A stretch of 64,000 nucleotides of DNA from CAWCKS01 sp963763485 (GTDB taxonomy: Bacteria > Pseudomonadota > Alphaproteobacteria > Rhizobiales > Xanthobacteraceae): NCBI GenBank assembly GCA_963763485.1, contig CAVXOW010000008.1:744001-808000 (forward strand). Reading direction: 5' to 3'. Below are positions 57,611-64,000 of this stretch, piece after piece. The first letter of the stretch is position 1. Each line of letters opens with the position of its first letter. Position numbers and translations under genes: made by a program. Under the pieces are notes generated by a model. The model did not search any database. It saw only the letters and a program-made list of their open reading frames with translations, and was not told the origin of the DNA.

Positions 57611-59275
57611 ATGGGCCACATCAAGCTCGGCACGGCCGGTCGCCTGCTTGCGACTCTTGCCGTTCTGCTTGCGGCCCTCCTGCAGACCTCGTCGGCCTTC
57701 GCCGACAAACGCGTCGCGCTGGTGATCGGGAACTCGGCGTATCAGAACGTCAACCGTCTGCCCAATCCGGCGAAGGATGCAGCGTCGATCGGCGACATGC
57801 TGAAGAAAGCGGGCTTCGATGTGGTCAACTCGAAGCAGGACGTGACCAATGCCGACATGCGCAAGATGGTGCGCGACTTCTCCGACCAGGTGCGCGACGC
57901 TGATGTTGCGGTGGTCTACTACGCGGGCCACGGCATCGAGGTCGGCGGCACTAACTATCTCCTGCCTGTCGACACCAGGCTCGAGCGTGATGTCGATGTC
58001 GAGGACGAGGCGGTGTCGCTCGATCGCATCGTGCGCATTCTCGATCCCGTGAAAAAACTGCGGCTCGTGATCCTCGATGCCTGTCGCGACAATCCGTTTC
58101 AGCAGACGATGAAGCGCAGCTTGAGCTCGCGCGGCGTGACGCGTGGTCTTGCCAAGGTCGAACCGGAAAATCCCAACACGCTGATCGCCTATGCCGCAAA
58201 GGCCGGCTCGACCGCCTCCGATGGCGACGGTGACCACAGCCCGTTCACCACGGCGCTGCTGAAGCAGCTGCCGGTGCCTGGGCAGGACCTGCGCAAGTCG
58301 CTCGGCTATGTGCGCGATGCTGTCTTGAAGCAGACCGACAACAAGCAGGAGCCGTTCGTCTACGGCTCGCTCGGCGGCGACGACGTCGTGCTGGTGGCGG
58401 GTGCGAAGCCCGCGCCCGCCGCGGTGCCGGCGCAAGTATCCTCGCTCGATCCGAATTCGCCGCTGCGCCGCGACTATGAGCTTGCCGCGCAGATCAACAC
58501 CAAGGCGGCGTGGAACGCCTTCCTCAAAACCTACCCGAAAGGGTTCTATGCCGACCTCGCGCGCGCGGCGCAAAACAAGCTGAGCGATTCGGCGACGCCG
58601 CAGGTCGCCGCGGCAACTCCGGACCAGCGCAACCTTTCGGCGGCGGCGCCGCCCGGCCACGCCCAGCCCGGCACAGCAGCACTCGCAACGGCGATGGCGC
58701 CGGCGGCCGGGGCCGCAGCACCAGCGGCGACACGGGCACCGAACATCAACGACTATGTCGGAAAGTCCTATCGCATCACATTTGTCCAGGTGGAGGAGCA
58801 GGAAGCGCCCAATCCAGGCAAGGTCTCCAGGAGCGGCCGCGAGGCTGCGATCTATGTCAAATCGCCCGCGCAAATCACCAGCCGCTACAACCTCTCACAG
58901 CCGCCGCCGGGCGCGCTGGGTCGCTACGCCAGCGCCGCGCTCGGCAGCGTCGATCGCGGCATGCAGGTGACTTATGGTGAGGGCCAGGTCCTGCTCATCA
59001 TGCAGGTCACCGACTACCGCGTAAAATTCGCGGTGACCGCGATCGGCAACTCATGCAACGCCACGGTCAATTTCGAGCTGCAACCGGGCAAGACCTTCTT
59101 CGACATGCGCTCGCTTGCGACCGGCGAGCCCTTGACCATGCGTTCGGTGTCGGCCGATCGCGCGGTGTGCTGGGTCTCGCCGAATGACGAGGTCGGCCCG
59201 CCGCCGACGCCGGTCGCACCCACGGCGCAAGCGCCGCAAACATCTGCGGCGCCTGCGCCCGCTGCCAAGAACTGA
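57611..59275 (+). CDS. secreted caspase-like (peptidase C14) protein
   Basis: The 554-residue protein has a signal peptide (MGHIKLGTAGRLLATLAVLL, cleavage near ALLQTSSAFA). The caspase fold follows with RVALVIGNSAYQNVNRLPNPAKDA, the catalytic His107 in VVYYAGHGIEVGG and Cys158 in LVILDACRDNPF. Residues 275-380 form a Pro/Ala-rich linker. The C-terminus (about 380-530) is a separate domain of unknown fold (VGKSYRITFVQVEEQE, RYNLSQPPPGALGRYASAALG). A periplasmic role is likely. The target is unknown. Confidence 0.88.
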   Translation: MGHIKLGTAGRLLATLAVLLAALLQTSSAFADKRVALVIGNSAYQNVNRLPNPAKDAASIGDMLKKAGFDVVNSKQDVTNADMRKMVRDFSDQVRDADVAVVYYAGHGIEVGGTNYLLPVDTRLERDVDVEDEAVSLDRIVRILDPVKKLRLVILDACRDNPFQQTMKRSLSSRGVTRGLAKVEPENPNTLIAYAAKAGSTASDGDGDHSPFTTALLKQLPVPGQDLRKSLGYVRDAVLKQTDNKQEPFVYGSLGGDDVVLVAGAKPAPAAVPAQVSSLDPNSPLRRDYELAAQINTKAAWNAFLKTYPKGFYADLARAAQNKLSDSATPQVAAATPDQRNLSAAAPPGHAQPGTAALATAMAPAAGAAAPAATRAPNINDYVGKSYRITFVQVEEQEAPNPGKVSRSGREAAIYVKSPAQITSRYNLSQPPPGALGRYASAALGSVDRGMQVTYGEGQVLLIMQVTDYRVKFAVTAIGNSCNATVNFELQPGKTFFDMRSLATGEPLTMRSVSADRAVCWVSPNDEVGPPPTPVAPTAQAPQTSAAPAPAAKN

Positions 59276-59432
59276 TATTGAACTGATGTTGCTGCGCGAG
59301 CGACCTTCGGCTTCGCCTATTTTTAGCTTCCCACGCCTTGCGTTCCCGCACTACGATCAAACCCATCAAACTGTCATCCAGCGCCAATAGAAGGTGCAAA
59401 TTGCAACGGATGGCATGACCGGGAGGATCTTC

Positions 59433-60749
59433 ATGAAATATCGTCTGCTTGGCGTGGCCACGGCCGTCACGCTGGCCACCGCGCCGCTGAACACTGCCTT
59501 CGCAGTCACGGAAATCCAGTGGTGGCACGCGATGGTCGGCGGCAACAACGACGTCGTCGTTCGTCTCGCCGACGAGTTCAATGCCTCGCAGAGCGATTAC
59601 AAGGTGATCCCGTCCTACAAGGGATCCTATGCCGACACGATGAACGCCGGCATCGCCGCGTTCCGCGCCGGCAACGCGCCGCACATCCTGCAGGTTTTCG
59701 AGGTCGGCACCGCGACCATGATGAGCGCGAAGGGCGCGATCAAGCCGGTGTTCGAGCTGATGAAGGAGGCCGGCGAGCCGTTCGACCCGAAGGCGTACCT
59801 ACCGGCCATCACCGGCTATTACTCGACCGCCAAGGGCGAAATGCTATCGCTGCCGTTCAACTCGTCCTCGATGGTGATGTGGGTCAACAAGGACGCGCTG
59901 AAGAAGGCCAATATCGCGGAGATCCCGAAGACTTGGCCAGAAGTGTTCGAGGACGCCAAGAAACTGAAGGCCGCGGGCTACGCGACCTGCGGCTTCTCGA
60001 ATGCGTGGGCAACCTGGGCCAACATCGAGCAGTTCTCAGCCTGGCACAACGTGCCGATCGCCACCAAGGCCAACGGGCTCGACGGGTTCGACACCGAGCT
60101 GAAGTTCAACTCGCCTCTGCATGTCAAACACTTGCAGAATCTGGTCGACCTCGAGAAGGACAAAACCTACGATTACTCAGGCCGCGCCAGTGCCAGCGAA
60201 GGACGTTTTTCGTCCGGCGAATGCCCGATTTTCCTGACCTCAATCGGTTTCTACGCGACCGTGAAGAACTCGGCCAAGTTCGATTTCACCGCAGCGCCGA
60301 TGCCGTATTACCCCGATGTGGCGGGAGCGCCGCAAAACTCGATTATCGGCGGCGCCTCCTTGTGGGTGATGGGCGGCAAGTCGGCCACTGAATACAAAGG
60401 CATCGCGAAATTCTTCTCATTCCTGTCGGACACCAACCGCCAAGCCAAATTGCATCAGGAATCCGGCTATCTGCCGATTACCAAGGCGGCCTATGAAAAG
60501 ACCAAAGCCGACGGCTTCTATGAGAAAAATCCGATCCTCGAGGTTCCACTAAAGGAATTGACCAACAAGGAGCCGACCGAGAACTCGCGCGGCCTGCGCT
60601 TCGGCAATATGGTGCAGATGCGCGACATCTGGTCCGAGGAGATCGAAGCTGCGCTCGACGGCAAGAAGAGCGCCAAGGACGCGCTCGACGCGGCCGTGGC
60701 GCGCGGCAACGCCATGTTGCGGACGTTCGAGAAGACCGTGGTGAAGTGA
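59433..60749 (+). CDS. ugpB: sn-glycerol-3-phosphate ABC transporter, substrate-binding protein
   Basis: UgpB binds glycerol-3-phosphate in the periplasm. The 438-residue protein from ATG 59433 has a signal peptide (MKYRLLGVATAVTLATAPLN, cleavage after TAFA), then EIQWWHAMVGGNNDVVVRLADEFN. LQVFEVGTATMMSAKGAIKPV and SLPFNSSSMVMWVNKDALKKAN are UgpB-like. The start is chosen because GGGAGG lies about eight bases before this ATG. A repeat separates it from ugpA. The order ugpB-ugpA-ugpE-ugpC is standard. Confidence 0.93.
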   Translation: MKYRLLGVATAVTLATAPLNTAFAVTEIQWWHAMVGGNNDVVVRLADEFNASQSDYKVIPSYKGSYADTMNAGIAAFRAGNAPHILQVFEVGTATMMSAKGAIKPVFELMKEAGEPFDPKAYLPAITGYYSTAKGEMLSLPFNSSSMVMWVNKDALKKANIAEIPKTWPEVFEDAKKLKAAGYATCGFSNAWATWANIEQFSAWHNVPIATKANGLDGFDTELKFNSPLHVKHLQNLVDLEKDKTYDYSGRASASEGRFSSGECPIFLTSIGFYATVKNSAKFDFTAAPMPYYPDVAGAPQNSIIGGASLWVMGGKSATEYKGIAKFFSFLSDTNRQAKLHQESGYLPITKAAYEKTKADGFYEKNPILEVPLKELTNKEPTENSRGLRFGNMVQMRDIWSEEIEAALDGKKSAKDALDAAVARGNAMLRTFEKTVVK

Positions 60750-60784
60750 ACGTACGTGCGTCGATCGCGCGCTCATTCCGCTTT

Positions 60785-60868
60785 CGTCATGCCCGGCCTT
60801 GTGCCGGGCATCCACGAGCGCCGCGGAAGGACAGACGTGGATGGCCGGGACAAGCCCGGCCATGACGG
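60785..60868. repeat. palindromic intergenic repeat, GTCATGCCCGGCC type (second copy)
   Basis: Left arm GTCATGCCCGGCCTTGTGCC and right arm GACAAGCCCGGCCATGAC are nested palindromes like the copy at 8894-8980. The two arms swap order between copies. It is inside the ugp operon, between ugpB and ugpA. Confidence 0.82.
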
Positions 60869-60901
60869 GAAAGCCAGTTCGCTTCGATTGATCAAAACCT
60901 G

Positions 60902-61783
60902 ATGGACAAGAGCGTTTCGTTCAACAACAAGCTCCTGCCCTATCTGCTGCTGGCGCCGCAGCTCGCCATCACGATCGTATTCTTCTACTGGCCGGCGAGC
61001 CAGGCGCTGCACCAATCGTTCCTGCGCGAAGATGCGTTCGGGCTGTCGTCGGAATTTGTCGGCTTCGAGAACTACGCCGACCTGCTCCAACAGCCGCAGT
61101 ACTACTCCGCAATCGTCACCACAGTCGTGTTCTCGACGCTCGTCGCGACGCTGTCGCTGTCACTCGCACTGTTGTTCGCAAGCCAGGCCGACAAGAACTT
61201 ACGCGCAGCGTCGGCTTACAAGACCCTGCTGATCTGGCCCTACGCGGTGGCGCCGGCAATTGCCGGCACCCTCTGGATTTTCATGTTCCACCCCTCGCTC
61301 GGCACGCTGGTGCGGCCGCTGCGCGCGATGGGCTTCAACTGGAATCCGCTGCTCAACGGCAACCACGCGATGGTGCTGGTGGTGATGGCGGCGGTGTGGA
61401 AACAGATCTCCTACAATTTCCTGTTCTTCCTTGCCGGCCTGCAATCGATCCCGAAGAGCGTGATCGAAGCTGCCGCCATCGATGGCGCCGGACCGCTGCG
61501 GCGATTCTGGACCGTGGTGTTTCCGCTGCTGTCGCCGACCACGTTCTTCCTGCTCGTCGTCAACATCGTCTATGTGTTCTTCGACACCTTCGGCATCATC
61601 GACGCGGTGACTGGCGGCGGGCCCGCAGGCGCAACGACGACGATGGTCTACAAGGTGTACGCCGACGGCCGGCTCGGCGGCGATCTCGGCGGCTCGGCCG
61701 TGCAATCGGTGTTCCTGATGATCATCGTGATCGGCCTGACCACGATCCAGTTCCGCTATGTCGAGCGCAAGGTGCAATACTGA
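60902..61783 (+). CDS. ugpA: sn-glycerol-3-phosphate ABC transporter, permease UgpA
   Basis: The 293-residue inner-membrane protein has six predicted helices (first: LPYLLLAPQLAITIVFFYWPASQAL). The EAA loop that meets the ATPase is VIEAAAIDGAGPLRRFWTVVFPLLSP. It pairs with UgpE to form the channel. Its TGA overlaps the ugpE ATG by one base. Confidence 0.94.
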   Translation: MDKSVSFNNKLLPYLLLAPQLAITIVFFYWPASQALHQSFLREDAFGLSSEFVGFENYADLLQQPQYYSAIVTTVVFSTLVATLSLSLALLFASQADKNLRAASAYKTLLIWPYAVAPAIAGTLWIFMFHPSLGTLVRPLRAMGFNWNPLLNGNHAMVLVVMAAVWKQISYNFLFFLAGLQSIPKSVIEAAAIDGAGPLRRFWTVVFPLLSPTTFFLLVVNIVYVFFDTFGIIDAVTGGGPAGATTTMVYKVYADGRLGGDLGGSAVQSVFLMIIVIGLTTIQFRYVERKVQY

Positions 61784-62628
61784 TGGTCGAGCATCGCTCC
61801 TTCGGTGACGTGCTGGCCTACGCGATCCTTTCGCTGGCGGTACTGATCATCGTCTTTCCGGTTTACCTCGCCTTTGTCGCGTCGACCCATGACGCAGCCA
61901 CGGTCATGAACGGCAACATGCCGCTCATGCCCGGCAGCTATCTCTGGGAGAATTACACGCGGGTTCTTGCATCGGGGACGACGCAAAGCAGCGAGCCGGT
62001 CGGACGCATGCTGGCCAACTCGTTCATCTCGGCGATCGGCATTGCGCTCGGCAAGATTTTCATCTCGATCCTGTCCGCCTACGCGGTGGTGTATTTTCGC
62101 TTTCCGTTCCGCAAGACCGCGTTCTGGATCATCTTCATGACGCTGATGCTGCCGGTCGAGGTGCGCATCTATCCGACCTACAAGGTGGTCGCCGATCTCA
62201 AGCTGCTCGACACCTATACTGGCATCATCCTGCCACTGATTGCGTCGGCCACCGGCACCTTGCTGTTCCGCCAGTTCTTCATGACCGTCCCCGAAGAGCT
62301 GCTCGAGGCGTCCAAGATCGACGGCGCCGGGCCGTTCCGTTTCTTCAAGGATACGCTGCTGCCGTTGTCGATGACGACGATCGCGGCGCTGTTCGTGATC
62401 CAGTTCATCTATGGCTGGAATCAGTATCTCTGGCCGCTGTTGATCACGACCAAGGACTCCATGCAGACGGTGGTGATCGGCATCCGCAAGATGCTGACCT
62501 CGACCGACACCAAGGCAGAGTGGCAGCTCGCGATGGCGACCGCCGTGCTGGCCATGCTGCCGCCGGTCGCCGTCGTGATCTTCATGCAGCGACTGTTCGT
62601 CCGCGGCCTGGTCGAAACCGAGAAATAA
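61783..62628 (+). CDS. ugpE: sn-glycerol-3-phosphate ABC transporter, permease UgpE
   Basis: The 281-residue protein from ATG 61783 has six membrane helices, such as LAYAILSLAVLIIVFPVYLAF and TAFWIIFMTLMLPVEVRIYPTY. The EAA loop is EELLEASKIDGAGPFRFFKDTLLPLS. An upstream in-frame extension overlapping ugpA is rejected since it reads the ugpA region out of frame. It is translated right after ugpA and just before ugpC. Confidence 0.94.
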   Translation: MVEHRSFGDVLAYAILSLAVLIIVFPVYLAFVASTHDAATVMNGNMPLMPGSYLWENYTRVLASGTTQSSEPVGRMLANSFISAIGIALGKIFISILSAYAVVYFRFPFRKTAFWIIFMTLMLPVEVRIYPTYKVVADLKLLDTYTGIILPLIASATGTLLFRQFFMTVPEELLEASKIDGAGPFRFFKDTLLPLSMTTIAALFVIQFIYGWNQYLWPLLITTKDSMQTVVIGIRKMLTSTDTKAEWQLAMATAVLAMLPPVAVVIFMQRLFVRGLVETEK

Positions 62629-62633
62629 GCGCG

Positions 62634-63679
<1,046 letters not shown>

Positions 63680-63730
63680 TAGACGTCGGCGCTCTGGACT
63701 TGTGACCAGCCGCGGTCCACAAGCCGTCGC

Positions 63731-64000
63731 ATGACGGTTGCGAACGATCCCGCATTACTGAAGCGACTGACTGACGCACTCGCCGCAGTTCCGGGCGTGC
63801 GCGCGGTCGTGCTCGGCGGCTCGCGTGCGCGAGGCATCGCGAGCGAGCGGTCCGACTACGACATCGGCCTCTACTATGACGCAGCGGCGCCGCTCGACAT
63901 CACCGCGCTACACGTTGTGGTCGCTACGCTCGACGATCGAGGCGCGGCGGCCGAGATCACCGGGATCGGCGGCTGGGGTCCGTGGATCAATGGCGGCGGC
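63731..64000 (+). CDS. nucleotidyltransferase-domain protein, N-terminal part
   Basis: The frame from ATG 63731 is open to the window edge (90 codons). It has LGGSRARGIASERSDYDIGLYY, the GS...DxD motif of the Pol-beta-type nucleotidyltransferase superfamily, such as aminoglycoside nucleotidyltransferases or MNT-type toxins. The rest of the domain lies outside the window. The function cannot be assigned from this part. Confidence 0.8.
   Translation, partial: MTVANDPALLKRLTDALAAVPGVRAVVLGGSRARGIASERSDYDIGLYYDAAAPLDITALHVVVATLDDRGAAAEITGIGGWGPWINGGG

Overview
The window is a GC-rich chromosomal core segment of an alphaproteobacterium, most likely Bradyrhizobium or a close member of its family (Nitrobacteraceae). 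The main clues are an Irr regulator with the heme regulatory motif GCPWHD, the gene order lnt-XRE-trmB-rimP-nusA-ylxR-infB-rbfA-truB-rpsO-pnp, the order aroA-cmk-rpsA-sppA-ihfB-lapA-trpF-trpB-trpA-accD-folC, a divL-tsaE/amgK-murU-addB-addA-trxA cluster, and several families of palindromic intergenic repeats of the kind scattered through Bradyrhizobium genomes. No phage, plasmid, CRISPR or large island was seen, and no gene-free stretch exceeds about 300 bases.

Layout. 1-1685: the end of lnt, a small XRE regulator and trmB; metK, which usually lies between the last two in this group, is absent. 1775-2860: a DUF2336 gene broken by many indels (minus strand). 2957-13194: the transcription/translation operon, with a promoter and a leader terminator ahead of rimP, then nusA, ylxR, infB, rbfA, truB, rpsO and pnp. 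13215-18695: aqpZ, a GNAT acetyltransferase, a GST, and the fatty acid genes fabI-fabB-fabA divergent from irr. 18760-27705: single-gene metabolism and repair (SH3 protein, D-2-hydroxyacid dehydrogenase, MoeB-like protein, a protease-like protein, mutM, ubiE-ubiB, a LysE exporter, maiA). 27725-30259: a coaBC gene fused to a ribbon-helix-helix DNA-binding domain behind a matching palindrome, then dut and an Rrf2 regulator. 30509-43521: divL, a tsaE-amgK fusion, PilZ, murU, addB, addA and trxA. 43673-55165 (minus strand): aroA, cmk, rpsA, sppA, ihfB, lapA, trpF, trpB, trpA, accD and folC. 55341-64000: a TIGR02300 protein, tRNA-Ala(GGC) with a repeat-linked GIY-YIG gene, a CoA-transferase, a caspase-like protein, the ugpBAEC glycerol-3-phosphate importer and a partial nucleotidyltransferase.

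Quality note. About eighteen one- or two-base indels interrupt otherwise well-conserved genes, including normally indispensable ones (rpsA, rimP, coaBC). Most are explained by one extra base. Uncorrected sequencing or assembly errors are the simplest explanation, so most breaks reported here should not be read as real gene loss.

The most interesting signals are: (1) a 141-base (47-codon) palindromic repeat lying inside both addA and addB and translated in the same frame in each, in-frame in addA; (2) CoaBC fused to an antitoxin-type RHH domain with tandem TGCTAGCA palindromes just upstream of its start, suggesting autoregulated coenzyme A synthesis; (3) a promoter plus intrinsic terminator in the rimP-nusA leader; (4) a DivL-type kinase with Tyr in place of the phosphoacceptor His; (5) loss of zinc-site cysteines in both AccD and the MoeB-like protein.
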